This document shows positions 1 through 10,949 of a DNA stretch of 64,000 bases, piece after piece. Source of the DNA: Eriocheir sinensis (lineage: Eukaryota > Arthropoda > Malacostraca > Decapoda > Varunidae); contig NW_026111816.1 in assembly GCF_024679095.1 (NCBI RefSeq), positions 222,501-286,500 of the forward strand, in the 5' to 3' direction. The translations under genes and the position numbers were made by a program. How positions within the stretch are numbered: the stretch's first letter is position 1; each line of letters starts with the position of its first letter. The notes under the pieces are model-generated. The model made no database searches and was not told where the DNA came from. It worked only from the letters and a program-made list of their open reading frames with translations.

Positions 1-336
1 AGACCTGGGAGTGTATGTTACCAGGCTACCAGTGAAGGGATATCCAGCACACCAATACCACATGGGAAACACTCCACTATCCACCACAGAGGCAGAGAAA
101 GACCTGGGAGTGTATGTTACCAGGCTACCAGTGAAGGGATATCCAGCACACCAATACCACATGGGAAACACTCCACTATCCACCACAGAGGCAGAGAAAG
201 ACCTGGGAGTGTATGTTACCAGGCTACCAGTGAAGGGATATCCAGCACACCAATACCACATGGGAAACACTCCACTATCCACCACAGAGGCAGAGAAAGA
301 CCTGGGAGTGTATGTTACCAGGCTACCAGTGAAGGC
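1..336 (+). repeat. 99-bp minisatellite made from a LINE reverse-transcriptase segment
   Basis: Units begin at 1, 100, 199 and 298, so the period is 99 bp (33 codons) and the frame stays open through all copies. Each unit encodes a peptide containing EKDLGVYVTRLPV. The motif 'EKDLGV' is typical of the region after the catalytic core of CR1/Jockey-like LINE reverse transcriptases. The same sequence occurs once in a non-repeated LINE fragment at about 40866-41068 (minus strand), which identifies the parent. The array is cut by the window start. It is a repeat, not a gene. Confidence 0.8.
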
Positions 337-499
337 AAAATCCGTGCCAATCGCAGCGGACGGGTCAAGTCTATACACCATGGAGGGCAGGGGGAATGAA
401 GGGGGATATGGGGGGTTATTTTTCTTCTTCCTCCCTCATGCTACTGTCCTGCTTGGTGGGGCGTCGGTCGATGAAGGAAACTTTTAACAGCATCATAGT

Positions 500-569
500 A
501 ACTTTATTAAATGATCACACACTCAGGTCTGTACAGCATGGTAGCACAAAGTATAGAAAACCTAGATAT

Positions 570-606
<37 letters not shown>

Positions 607-610
607 AGTT
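500..610. repeat. Microsatellite-tailed interspersed repeat, copy 1
   Basis: The stretch from about 524 ('actcaggtctgtacagcatg') to a (CA)n run at 571-604 is repeated almost unchanged at about 9610-9700, again followed by (CA)n. A unique segment fused to the same microsatellite suggests a retroposon end whose tail became a microsatellite. Positions 337-500 and 610-775 contain nothing I recognise beyond pyrimidine-rich sequence. Confidence 0.5.
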
Positions 611-783
611 TTTTTCTCTCCCCTTTATCCTCTCATTTCTTCCTTTCTTTTATGTTAATGAATTTTCAACTTTTCTCTGTTTCTTCCTTTATGTCACCTT
701 AGTTTGGTTTTCATCTTCTCCCCTTCCTTTGGTTTTCACAAGGTTACTTTTTCTCCATTTCAAACTTTTTCCTTCTTTCACAA

Positions 784-1889
784 TAGGGTTGCACCGATTA
801 ATCGGCATGTAATCGGTAATCGGCCTTATCGGCCATTTTGCCGATTAATCGGTAATCGGCCTTTTGGCCGATTAATCGGGCCGATTATCAAAATTTTTTT
901 CTCTCTTTTATGGTGCAATGTACATAACACAATATCATTAATATTGATATAAGGATGGTGATGTTACCAAAACTCTTGACACACCTTTCCACAGCATTTA
1001 TTACAAACAAGTTAATATGCAAATGTACATTAGACAATTCAAATTCATTAATTATTTGAGAGAGATATTTCGCGGTCATTCCTTTCCCCTTCATGAGGCA
1101 AACATGAATCAATACCTACTCAAGAACTTTTTTTCCCCAAAAATTATGGCAGATGGCAGACAGTGTATGGCAGATGGCAAACGCGTGCCAAATTATGGCA
1201 GAATTCCATAATTATGGCAGACAGCGCAACACTGGCCAGTGGTCATTGATGTTCACCGTACTGGTACTGGACACGTTCTGTTACAGAGTTCGTATGATAC
1301 CCTCATACCATTTTCAGTTCTACCTAATTGATGGACAATATTTATGTAACTTTTTCATCATTGTAGCTACACAAAGCTATTATTTAATCAAATTAATATA
1401 TACGTAATCATTCTGCATATTTTATAGTATACTAATAGAAAAATTAGAACAAGCGTGTTTTTAGATTAGAATTAAGCTAACACAGTGTAAAACACAGTAA
1501 ATCAGAACAAGACGTGAGAGATTGATAAACTCTCTGTACACTACCATTTCTAGTAGCATCTGTATATATGTACGATCACCACAAGAACGAGAAAACTGAC
1601 AAATTTTAACATTAAAATCAGGATGTTGCCAAATCATAAGTAACAAATTACAAGAAGTATTTGCTCTCCATACAAAAGATGACAGCTGCCCAGTAAACAA
1701 AGTTGTAAACATGAGAGTAGAGGTATGTCTCTAACTTTGTGATATCAGTATCCACTCCAGTAATAATATTAATATTAATCTCATTTACAATTTCAAAGTA
1801 ATCGGCCGATTAATCGGTATCGGCCGATTATTGGCAACCGATTAATCGGTAATCGGTAATCGGCCCAACTGCTTATCGGTGCAACCCTA
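784..1889. mobile_element. Non-autonomous hAT-type DNA transposon with 8-bp target duplication
   Basis: The element begins TAGGGTTGCACCGAT at 784 and ends with its inverse complement at 1889. It is flanked by identical 8-bp target-site duplications TTTCACAA at 776-783 and 1890-1897. An 8-bp duplication and a TA..G terminus are hallmarks of the hAT superfamily. The subterminal regions (794-890 and 1799-1865) are packed with CCGATTAATCGG palindromes, possible transposase-binding repeats. The 1,106-bp interior has no transposase reading frame. It contains short TATGGCAGA repeats near 1145-1220. Both duplications are perfect, which suggests a fairly young insertion. Confidence 0.85.
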
Positions 1890-1931
1890 TTTCACAATTT
1901 CTTTCATCACTCTTGCCTGAAGAAGAAAAAG

Positions 1932-2310
1932 ATGGCTGATTCTGTTGCCGCCGCCTCCCCGTCCAGTGATGCTGTTTTGGATCTATCGTCAGCACCATCT
2001 TTGTCGTTCCCTTCAATGCACTTCAAGTCACTGTTAACTCGTGGGCTTCGGCGATGGGAAAGCCGAGAAGTCCCCGAGAAACATCAACATTACACTGGAT
2101 TTTGAGACTAAGAAAAGAGCATGGAACGTATATCAGAGTGCTCCTCTCATAACCACAAAGCCATTAAAAATATCTATTTATACTCAAACTCCATTCTTGT
2201 TGGGTGATGTTTGTTACAGAATGAAGTCTCGTGACCCGTGGCATCTAGCCGAGAGTCGCTTGTTGTCTACTTTAGAGAATTTGACAAGTGCTTACTGTGT
2301 GGATAGCTAA
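1932..2310 (+). other. Unassigned open segments, possible exon or processed fragment
   Basis: An ATG at 1932 in good context opens a 58-codon frame (MADSVAAASPSS...). Near 2045 a second frame (GFGDGKAEKSPRN...) continues to a stop at 2308-2310. A single frameshift between them would give one product of about 125 residues. I recognise no family. It lies directly after the hAT element and has no visible partner exons. It could be a degraded coding fragment. Confidence 0.25.
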
Positions 2311-2620
2311 TTCAGTCTGCCATGACCTAACAGCACCACCTATGACAAGTAAGCCCACCTCAAGATCAATCACCCACCACAATGACCCAGGGCATGCATG
2401 GTGGGTTGCTCTATGCCACCACCGCCTACAATTAGCTCGAATTAGGCGTTTTTGGGGTCCACCGTTTCACGCGGACCGACTCGCGGGAGCCCAAAAATGG
2501 GTCCGCCGACGCTGCCGGGTTAAGGCAAAAGAAGGGGCGGCAAGACTTATCGAAGAACAGGAAACACGTCTGGAAGATTGTGTCAAGTTGTCAGGTGGAG
2601 AAACTGATTTTGTGATGCAT
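2311..2620. other. Region without a recognised gene; piggyBac-like terminus near 2510
   Basis: No supported gene. The stretch around 2508-2526 ('gacgctgccgggttaa') reads like the right end of the TTAA-flanked piggyBac-type MITEs seen at 21, 42, 45, 46 and 47 kb. No matching left end was found. From about 2600 the sequence becomes the 3' flank of the duplicated zinc-finger gene. Confidence 0.3.
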
Positions 2621-2845
2621 TGAAGGACCACAGCTTCCTTCTGCCCCTTTAGACAAAACAGCAAGGCCAGAGGATAAGCCTTCCACAGTGTCCAGCCCAG
2701 AGCTGTGTAATTCTTAGCACCCGCCACAGGGGGCAGCCTCGTCTTGTGGTGATGCATCGAGGGAGTCAGCCACATGGTCAGGCCCATCGGCAGAACTACC
2801 AAGTGCTGCCCTCCACCACCACATACAGCAGCACAGCACAGCACC

Positions 2846-3676
2846 TCAGGGGAAGTGGATCTTCATGTGTTTGGCAATATCCTGCTTGGTCTTGTAATGT
2901 TTCTTACAAACATCACACTTGAACTCTCTCAGGCCAGAGTGTCTGAAGATGTGCTTGTTCAATTCAGACTTAATCGTAAACCTTCTGCCACACTCTTGGC
3001 ATTCATGAGGTCTTTCACCAGTGTGTGTAAGGGTGTGTCTGTTGAGGTTATTCTTTGTACTGAACTTTTTGCCACACTCATGGCATTCATGAGGTCTTTC
3101 ACCAGTGTGTGTAAGGGTGTGTTTGTTGAGGCTACCCTTGTATATGAACTTTTTGCCACACTCTTGACATTCATGAAGTCTTTCACCAGTGTGTTTAAGG
3201 GTGTGTGTGATGAGGTGACTATTGCTACTGAACTTTTTGCCACACTCTTGGCATTCATGAGGTCTTTCACCAGTGTGTGTAAGGGTGTGTGCGTTGAGGG
3301 CACACTTCCTACTGAACTTTTTGCCACACTCACGGCATTCATGAGGTCTTTCACCAGTGTGTGTAAGGGTGTGTGTGTTGAGGGTACTCTTCATACTGAA
3401 CTTTTTGCCACACTCATGGCATTCATGAGGTCTTTCACCAGTGTGTGTAAGGGTGTGTGTGATGAGGGTACTCTTCCTACTGAATTGTTTGCCACACTCA
3501 CGGCATTCATGAGGTCTTTCATCAGTGTGTGTAAGGGTGTGTCTATTGAGGGCACTCTTGTACCTGAACTTTTTGCCACAGTCACGGCATTCATGAGGTC
3601 TTCCTCCAGAGTGTGTGGGTGTACTTGGTGAGGTCACCCTTCCCAGGGAGTCTTTTCCCACACTCTTGGCACTCAT
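2846..3676 (-). CDS. C2H2 zinc-finger protein, copy A (9 fingers)
   Basis: The open frame from the ATG at 3676 encodes 276 residues. Nine tandem C2H2 fingers of the form C-x2-C-x12-H-x3-H are visible, with canonical THTGERP linkers. The last finger is FKCDVCKKHYKTKQDIAKH, and the protein ends KIHFP. Such proteins are usually nuclear sequence-specific DNA binders; the target is unknown. Compared with copy B (61905-62915), two in-frame TGA codons lie just upstream. They cut off the His-rich segment and leader exon, so either translation starts at 3676 or the long form is a pseudogene. The first 25 residues come from an out-of-frame ancestral finger. Finger 1 has the linker THTDERP instead of THTGERP. 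Confidence 0.75.
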   Translation of the reverse strand: MSAKSVGKDSLGRVTSPSTPTHSGGRPHECRDCGKKFRYKSALNRHTLTHTDERPHECRECGKQFSRKSTLITHTLTHTGERPHECHECGKKFSMKSTLNTHTLTHTGERPHECRECGKKFSRKCALNAHTLTHTGERPHECQECGKKFSSNSHLITHTLKHTGERLHECQECGKKFIYKGSLNKHTLTHTGERPHECHECGKKFSTKNNLNRHTLTHTGERPHECQECGRRFTIKSELNKHIFRHSGLREFKCDVCKKHYKTKQDIAKHMKIHFP

Positions 3677-3787
3677 GGTTTCCTTCACCAGTGTGTGCAA
3701 GGCTGTGTCTAGTGGACCTGTTCAGTCTCAAGTCTTCTTGCACTCAAACTTTTCCTTTCCTTTATATCTGGAAGTGCCAGCAGCAAG

Positions 3788-3913
3788 GTGGTGGTGGTGG
3801 TGGTGATGGTGGTGGTGGTGGTGGTGGTGATGGTGGTGGTGGTGGTGGTGGTGGTGGTGGTGGTGGTGGTGATGGTGGTGATGGTGGTGGTGGTGGTGGT
3901 GGTGGTGGTGGTG
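3788..3913 (-). repeat. 42-codon histidine run (CAC/CAT) in the zinc-finger upstream frame
   Basis: On the minus strand this is an uninterrupted run of 42 His codons. The few non-CAC units are CAT, so histidine is kept throughout. The same place holds 3 His codons in copy B (near 61789) and 8 in copy C (near 63572). In copy A the frame meets a TGA about 18 codons downstream, so it is unclear that the tract is translated. Confidence 0.85.
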
Positions 3914-4493
3914 GTTCCTCTGATCACCCCTGACCCTCACACTAGTGGCAGTCTGCTCCTGCTGGTCCCGGCCACTCAGGCTGCTGCCCGGCCTTGCAGC
4001 CTCCACTGCAGCAGAAGTCAGCGGCAGCGAGGACGCAGGGAGCGCTGAGCACAGCACCGCCTCAGACCCTCACTTCTGCACAGCACCGGCGGGGCTGTCG
4101 GGACACAAAGATCACAACCTCAAAGAAACACGCTTCAAAATTAATACCAAAAAACAGCTGAAAATTTCAAAAATGGCAACACAAGTATATCACAGTTACT
4201 AGTTCTCAACCACAATATTGTAAAAACTAATTCAAATAAAATGAGGCAAATAGACCCAGAGTAATGAATTAACTGCCCTGGACAACTTGGAGGCAATCAT
4301 GCAGCAGGCAGCTGAAAGGCACCTTGTACAGACCTACAGGAAAAGGGAAGGTGGACACGCAGAAGAGACAGAACGCCGCTGGAGAGCAGACAGCATGATG
4401 AAGGGCATAAAGAAAACAATTGAAAAGTGCAGAGAGCATCAACAACAAGTATTTACCGTGTATATAACACCAAAAGATGTGTGAAAAACTTAC

Positions 4494-4653
4494 CAAAAGC
4501 TGCTGTATTGCCACACGCGAGAACCATCAAGAACAAGACTAGACAGAACCTCAAACCCACAACCATGGAGACAACCAAGCTACTCGGAGGCCAAGGAGTG
4601 AAGAAGAAAGCTTGAGAACTGCTTGGAATGAAAGCTTTCCCTGCCTTCCTCAT
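4494..4653 (-). other. Candidate leader exon of zinc-finger copy A
   Basis: The ATG at 4653 opens a 53-codon frame ending at a consensus donor (TTTTG|GTAAGT) after 4494, phase 1. It matches 60882-61041 almost residue for residue (MRKAGKA..IPSSSQAFFF...). The middle is strongly hydrophobic (SLVVSMVVGLRFCLVLFLMV), so it looks like a signal anchor or is simply a conserved untranslated or upstream-frame exon. Conservation between two inverted duplicates shows common descent, not necessarily function. Confidence 0.4.
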
Positions 4654-5023
4654 TGGGTGTGATTCTAGAGTTTTGGCAGCAGCGGCGCGGGGCCTGAAGC
4701 CTCATCAACGGTAACGGTGGAGGGCATGTTGGCTTGGCCTTCATCACCACATGGAGGCCACATGAAGGTCAACATGCACATATTTCCGCCCTTTAACCAC
4801 GACATGAAGACTACTGAGAGGCGGCGGAGCTAAACTACACATTTACCGTAACTCTCATTACCTCGCTTGTCTCCTCCCTCCACGTCCTCTTCTTCCTCCC
4901 CGGTGTGTGCAGGAGGTGGAGGAGCAGCGGCCACACACTCCACACGCTCCACACGAGGGAAAGGACACAAAACACGTCAGTTATTATAGGGAGCCTTAAA
5001 ACCCTCGCAACTCTGGACCCGAG

Positions 5024-5256
5024 TCGCCAAATTATCGTACTCACCGCAATGCCTGACTCTCCAACGGGTCACATGTACAGCAAGAGCAAGAGCAGGAGTT
5101 CGTAGTATCTGTCAGCTCCAGCCAAGAAATATGAAAACCATCGCTATTTAACTGTTTTAACGATAACCTTAATTTTCTGTCGTTATCTGTTTGGTTACGA
5201 CCGTCTTGGAGCCTAAAAATAATAATCAATGTTCAGAGTACGACAATCTGGCAATG
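5024..5256. mobile_element. Small inverted-repeat element (GCCAGATTGTCGTACTC family), copy 1
   Basis: The left end reads gccaaattatcgtactca and the right end is the inverse of gccagattgtcgtactc. Six elements with this terminus occur in the window. No coding capacity. The superfamily is not clear, because target duplications are not obvious. Confidence 0.55.
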
Positions 5257-5269
5257 CTGCTCTGGCTCC

Positions 5270-5315
5270 CTTCCTCCTCCTCCTCTTCTTCTTCTTCTTC
5301 TTCTTCTTCTTTTGA
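5270..5315. repeat. (TCC)n/(TTC)n microsatellite
   Basis: A short triplet run leads into 'tttgacctgtgccgctttgtatcgcttcttaggtcc'-like sequence that recurs near 36740, 37080 and 53080. It is therefore part of a dispersed repeat. Confidence 0.6.
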
Positions 5316-5519
5316 CCTGTGCCGCTTTGTATCGCTTCTTAGGTCCTCCTTCTTTCGTTCCGCTTTTCTTCTTTTTCACTTCTACACACTTTTCTTTTCA
5401 GTATACATCACTTTCTTAAGCACTTCATCCTGAAACTTAGGTTTTCTGTCCTTTTCTTTTCCAGATTTATTTGCCTATGTGCTTTGCTATTTTCCACTAG
5501 TACACTTTTCACTCCACTT

Positions 5520-7111
5520 TTACTGTTCAGATCTTTTTTCCCAAACACATGCCAAGAAAATTTTTGTGTGAGGTATTAATTTCACTGCTTCCTCCTTACT
5601 GCCATATAGTCCTAACACGGTACTTACTCCTCCGTCTTCCTCCTCCAATCTGCTATGCCACTCCTCTTCCCCAATAATTTCCACTACTGAAGCCAATAGC
5701 CTTTGCCTCTCCTCTTCATACCTGTCACAGGCCACTATCAGGTGCTCTATTGTTTCCTTTTCCCCTATACACAAGCTACAGTTTTGGTCCTGCTCGTCTC
5801 TGCTTCTCCCCTTTACTTCTAGAGTTCCAGACCTTGCCTTGAACAGCAGCTTACTCCCCCAGTCTCCCCGGTACCAATTTTCTCTTTCAGGCTTTTGTTT
5901 TCTCTTGTACCATTTTAAAGTCGACTTTCCTGCTGCTCCTGCTTGCTATTTTTCCAGGCCATTGGTGGCAATGCATTTCTTGATGTCCTGAACCCTCATT
6001 CTGTTCCACTCATTTTCAAGATTTTCTCTCCTCTTCCATCTAGCTATTTCTTTTTTCCATGAGGATGTTGTTCTGTCCTCTGTTATCACCTTTTATACTC
6101 ATCTTTCTTCACTTAGTCCTTCGATTTTCTTCATAAATCCCATCTTGCCCTTTATAATTCTCTCCTTTAATGTACTCCATCCCATTTCTCCCCTTAAGGC
6201 CTCGACGGCTGTGCATCTAGGAGCACCCAGTCCCCATCTGGCCATGGTGTTCTACAGCTTTTCTAGTCTTGCCAGGTCACCTTCCCTGTACTCTTATTTC
6301 TGACCCGTACAGGCAGTATGGCACCGCTATCCCCTTCCACATACTCCTGCCTACCTCGTATTTATTAATAGTCCTGCTGCCTGCGTTCATGATCATGCCC
6401 GCCATCCTCCTGGCTTTTCCTTCGTTTATTTTCCTTTGTTTCTCTCCTCCTACTCCTTCTTTGCTGACTTCCAATCCCAAGTATGTGTACTTCTCCACTC
6501 CCTCTATTATGATGTTTCCCAGGACCCACTGGCTATTGGCATTGTTGTTAAATTCTATGGCCTTACATTTCCTGGCACTGAATTTCATCTTCCACTCCCT
6601 CCCATACTCGTTGGTAATCCTCAGTAGCTCCTCCATATCTGCCTTGTTTTCTGCCATGAGTACAATGTCATCTGCGTAAGCTAAGCACCCAAGTTTTCTG
6701 TCTCCTACTCCTACTCCTTTTTCTGACTTTCTGATTTTCACCAGGAGTTCTTCTACATAAAAGTTAAACAATGTTGGTGACATCACACATCCCTGTCTCA
6801 CTCCAACATTGTTCTCCATCCAGTCTGTGGTGGTGTCTCCCAAAGTGAATTTTACCATATTTTCATTGTACATCTCCTTTATCACCTCTACCACTTTGCT
6901 ATCTATTCCAATGTGCTTTAACAATTTCATTAGCTTGCTTCTGTCCACTGTGTCATATGCCTTTTCAGTATCTATAAATATCAGGTACAGCTCTTTTCCT
7001 TGCTTCTTATTTCTGTTTATTATTTCTTTAAGAACCAACACATTTTCCAGCCCTCCTCTTCCTTCTCTGAATCCACTCTGTTCTTCTCCCCACGCCTCTT
7101 CTTGTGAACAC
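5520..7111 (-). mobile_element. Degenerate non-LTR retrotransposon (LINE) with reverse transcriptase
   Basis: The frame 7041-6277 (minus) encodes reverse-transcriptase blocks in order: FIDTEKAYDTVDR, GVRQGCVMSPTLFNFYVEEL and the catalytic LAYADDIVLMA, then the post-catalytic WKMKFSARKCK and YTYLGLEVSK segments. Upstream, SGFREGRG can be read to about 7100. Downstream, frames are broken until 5774-5520, where CSLCIGEKETIEHLIVAC gives the C-x2-C-x8-H-x4-C zinc knuckle common at LINE C-termini. The element is 5'-truncated where it meets the MITE at 7112 and carries frameshifts and stops, so it is inactive. I cannot place the clade. Confidence 0.85.
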
Positions 7112-7304
7112 CATTGTCAAATTATCGTACTCGGAGCATCACATTTTTACCAGCTTCTCCCCAATAAATATCACCAGGAAACACGAATAATAAACCATGT
7201 CAACAGTAACTACAAATAAATGTCGTTATTGTGGCCCAGGAAGCAGTTTTGGGGATGGAAATCGGGAAATATGAGAAACTGAGTACGACAATCTGGTAAC
7301 AATA
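7112..7304. mobile_element. Small inverted-repeat element (GCCAGATTGTCGTACTC family), copy 2
   Basis: The left end is attgtcaaattatcgtactc. The right end is gagtacgacaatctggtaac, its imperfect inverse. The interior ('ggcccaggaagcagttttgg') matches the copies at 36.9-37.4 kb. It abuts the broken 5' end of the LINE. Confidence 0.6.
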
Positions 7305-7439
7305 CTTCTGACGTGTGTGCGTCCATCTCGGCCCATTGTCAACTCGGCCCATTTTTTTCCTCTGAACGTTTTTGAAGGAATACCGAATAGCGGGCTTTTT
7401 TTATTCATTATCGTTTCCTATTTTTTCCCCTTGAGCTGC

Positions 7440-9447
7440 TTCCTATGCTGTAAAGATAAATGTAAAAAAAAATTAAAAAGTAACATTCAAGGCAATTTTT
7501 AAAAGTTGATCGATTCTTATGCTTGCTATGCTGTAAAAAAATAAAAAAGTAACATTCAAGGCAATTTTTAAAAGTTGATCGATTCTTATGCTTGCTATGC
7601 TGTAAAAAAAATTAAAAAAGTAACATTCAAGGCAATTTTTAAAAGTTGATCGATTCTTATGCTTGCTATGCTGTAAAAAAATTAAAAAAGTAACATTCAA
7701 GGCAATTTTTAAAGATGATCGTTTCTTATGCTTCCTATGCTGTAAAAAAATTAAAAAGTAACATTTAAGGCAATTTTTAAAGAAGTTGATTGATTCTTAT
7801 GCTTCCTATGCTGTAAAAAAATTAAAAAGTAACATTCAAGGCAATATTTAAAGGAGTTGATCGATTCTTATGCTTGCTATGCTGTAAAAAAATTAAAAAG
7901 TAACATTCAAGGCAATTTTTAAAGTTGATTGATTCCTATGCTTGCTATGCTGTAAATAAATTAAAAAGTAACATTCAAGGCAATTTTTAAAGATGATCGT
8001 TTCTTATGCTTGCTATGCTGTAAAAAAATTAAAAAGTAACATTCAAGGCAATTTTTAAAGATGATCGTTTCTTATGCTTGCTATGCTGTAAAAAAATTAA
8101 AAAGTAACATTCAAGGCAATTTTTAAAAGTTGATCGATTCTTATATGCTTGCTATGCTGTAAAAAAAATTAAAAAGTAACATTCAAGGTAATTTTTAAAG
8201 GAGTTGATTGATTCTTATGCTTCCTATGCTGTAAAAAAAATTAAAAAGTAACATTTAAGGCAATTTTTAAAAGTTGATAGATTCTTATGCTTGCTATGCT
8301 GTAAAAAAATAAAAAAAGTAACATTCAAGGCAATTTTTAAAAGTTGATCGATTCTTATGCTTGCTATGCTGTAAAAAAATAAAAAAAAGTAACATTCAAG
8401 GCAATTTTTAAAAGTTGATCGATTCTTATGCTTGCTATGCTGTAAAAAAATTAAAAAAGTAACATTCAAGGCAATTTTTAAAAGTTGATCGATTCTTATG
8501 CTTCCTATGCTGTAAAAAAATTAAAAAGTAACATTCAAGGCAATTTTTAAAAGTTGATCGATTCTTATATGCTTGCTATGCTGTAAAAAAAAATTAAAAA
8601 GTAACATTTAAGGCAATTTTTAAAAGTTGATCGATTCTTATGCTTGCTATGCTGTAAAAAAAATAAAAAAGTAACATTCAAGGCAATTTTTAAAAGTTGA
8701 TCGATTCTTATGCTTGCTATGCTGTAAAAAAATTAAAAAGTAACATTCAAGGCAATTTTTAAAGATGATCGTTGCTTATGCTTCCTATGCTGTAAAAAAA
8801 TTAAAAAGTAACATTCAAGGCAATTTTTAAAAGTTGATCGATTCTTATATGCTTGCTATGCTGTAAAAAAAAATTAAAAAGTAACATTCAAGGTAATTTT
8901 TAAAGCAGTTGATTGATTTCTATGCTTGCTATGCTGTAAAAAAATAAAAAAGTAACATTCAAGGTAATTTTTAAAGCAGTTGATTGATTCTTATGCTTGC
9001 TATGCTGTAAAAAAATAAAAAAGTAACATTCAAGGTAATTTTTAAAGCAGTTGATTGATTTCTATGCTTGCTATGCTGTAAAAAAATAAAAAAGTAACAT
9101 TCAAGGCAATTTTTAAAGCAGTTGATTGATTCTTATGCTTGTTATGCTGTAAAAAAATTAAAAAAGTAACATTCAAGGCAATTTTTAAAAGAGCTGATCG
9201 ATTCCTATGCTTCCTATGCTGTAAAAAAATTAAAAAAGTAACATTCAAGGCAATTTTTAAAGGAGTAGATTGATCCCTATGCTTGCTATGCTGTACAAAA
9301 AATTAAAAAGTAACATTCAAGGCAATTTTTAAAAGTTGATCAATTCCTATGCTTCCTATGCTGTACAAAAAATTAAAAAAGTAACATTCAAGGCAATTTT
9401 TAAAGCAGTTGATTGATTCTTATACTTCCTATGCTGTAAAAAAATAA
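7440..9447. repeat. Satellite array, about 70-bp unit, roughly 28 copies
   Basis: The unit contains 'taacattcaaggcaattttt' then 'gatcgattcttatgcttgct'. Starts at 7481, 7550, 7621 and 7691 show a period of 69-71 bp, with slight length drift from variable A-runs. Variants (GTTGATTGATT versus GATGATCGTTT) fall in blocks along the array, suggesting local unit exchange. No coding content; apparent reading frames are products of the period. Confidence 0.9.
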
Positions 9448-9718
9448 TGATAAATAAAAAAAAAAAAAAGACTGGAGAGAGTTGAAGGGATGAAGGAGGC
9501 TCGGGGTGTGTGGGTGAGGGTGTGTGTGTGTGTGTGTGTGTGTGGGGGGTGTCCGTCGATGAAGCAAACTTTGAACCCAGCATCAAATTGACTTTTATTT
9601 CCCGAGCACCAACTCAGGTCTGTACAGCATGGTAGCACAGAGTATAGAAAACCTACGTGGCTGTACACACACGCACACACACACACACACACACACACGA
9701 GAGGGCTTCATCCCTACC

Positions 9719-9767
<49 letters not shown>

Positions 9768-9770
9768 GCC
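9448..9770. repeat. Microsatellite cluster and second copy of the 'actcaggtctgtacagc' repeat
   Basis: A poly(A) run, (GT)n at about 9521-9544, the interspersed repeat at 9560-9660 (same as 500-610), (CA)n at 9665-9698 and (CA)n at 9726-9766. Confidence 0.7.
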
Positions 9771-10031
9771 CTCTTCTAAAAGCAATGCGAACAGAGAGAA
9801 ATAGTAATGATCATAATAGTAATAATAGTAGTAATCGCTCGACAGGTAGAATTAACACCTGCTTACCACACCTGTCTTCCTCCCAGCGAGCCAGGTGACC
9901 GACAGAGGGCAAGAAGATGCTATACAGGAACTCTATATTGACATGTTGAATATACTGAGTCACCACCAATATGTTTAAGGTCCGTATTTTTAAGTCTCGA
10001 GGCCTAAGTTTGAATGTTTGAAGAGCCTCTT

Positions 10032-10655
10032 GTGAAAGGTAAGGTAAGGGAAGGAAGGGACGGGAAGGGAAAGGGAATGAGATGGAAGGGAGGAAAGGGA
10101 AGGGAAGGGAAGGTAAGGAAGGGAAGGGAAGGGAAGGGAAGGAAGGGAATGAGATGGAAGGGAGGAAAGGGAAGGGAAGGGAAGGTAAGGTAAGGAAGGG
10201 AAGGGAAGGGAAGGGAAGGAAGGGAATGAGATGGAAGGGAGGAAAGGGAAGGGAAGGGAAGGGAAGGGAAGAGAAGAGAAGGGAAGATTTAAGAAGAGAA
10301 GGGGAGGAGGAGGAAGGAAGGAGGCAAGGGAGGAGAAGGTAAGGGAAGGAGTGGGTACGGGAATTTAATGTCAGGAAAACATAGGGAGAGGAAAAGGAAG
10401 GAAGGAAGGAAGGAAGGGTGAGAGAAAGGAATTGGAGAAGGAAGGATGGAAGAATGAAACAAAGGAAAGAAGGAAGAGAGAGGAGGAGGAGGAGGAGGAG
10501 GAGGAGGAGGAGGAAGGAAGGAAGGAAGGGTGAGAGAAAGGAATTGGAGAAGGAAGGATGGAAGAATGAAACAAAGGAAAGAAGGAAGAGAGAGAAGAGG
10601 AGGAGGAGGAGGAGGAGGAGGAGGAGGAGGAGGAGGAGGAGGAGGAGGAAGGGAA
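10032..10655. repeat. Purine-strand (GGGAA)n, (GGAA)n and (GGA)n tracts
   Basis: Almost pure purine on the plus strand. A block of about 100 bp (from 'gggtgagagaaaggaattgg' to the GGA run) is present twice, near 10417 and 10529. Long reading frames here are low-complexity artefacts. Positions 9771-10031 contain nothing I recognise. Confidence 0.85.
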
Positions 10656-10663
10656 GGTAGGTG

Positions 10664-10949
10664 GTAGAGTTCTCAACCTTTTCTGAGGCGCTGAACTCTA
10701 ACGCAAACCTCTGCACAGTGGCCGAGCCCTTCAAGTATGAAAAAAAACACATACAAGTGGAAGAAAAATTGCTTCAAAGTTCAAGAGTGTATTGATTTTG
10801 GATAATATAAAGAATGGATTCCATTTTAATTCATAAGAATATGAAAGAAAATTTGCTTAGAATTCAACTGTAAAAGTGCAATGTCTTTCGGGAGGGTCTT
10901 CGCTGAACCTGAGACTGGCTCGCAGAACCCCTGGGATTAAGAACCACTG
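10664..10949. mobile_element. Short hAT-like element with CAGTGGTTCT-type end
   Basis: The right end is the inverse of CAGTGGTTCTTAATCCCAGG, the classic end of Charlie-like hAT elements. The left end (gttctcaaccttttctgagg) is a degraded version of the same terminus. No transposase. A target duplication could not be made out. Confidence 0.55.

Larger units (their letters stand above)
2600..5002 (-). repeat. Segmental duplication, arm 1 (inverted relative to 60538-63202)
   Basis: Read on the minus strand, this block matches 60538-63202 on the plus strand. The match runs from a shared 5' flank ('tttccctcgtgtggag'), through a leader exon, an intron, the zinc-finger exon and 3' sequence, to 'acttgacacaatcttccag'. 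Beyond that point the two diverge. The two arms are inverted, about 55.5 kb apart, and enclose every other gene of the window. Small inverted-repeat elements of one family (5024-5256 and 60268-60461) sit just outside the 5' edge of each arm. Confidence 0.85.

Noticed and set aside
7440..9447. CRISPR-like array of regular repeats
   Set aside because: The whole 70-bp unit is repeated, not a short repeat with unique spacers, and the context is eukaryotic.
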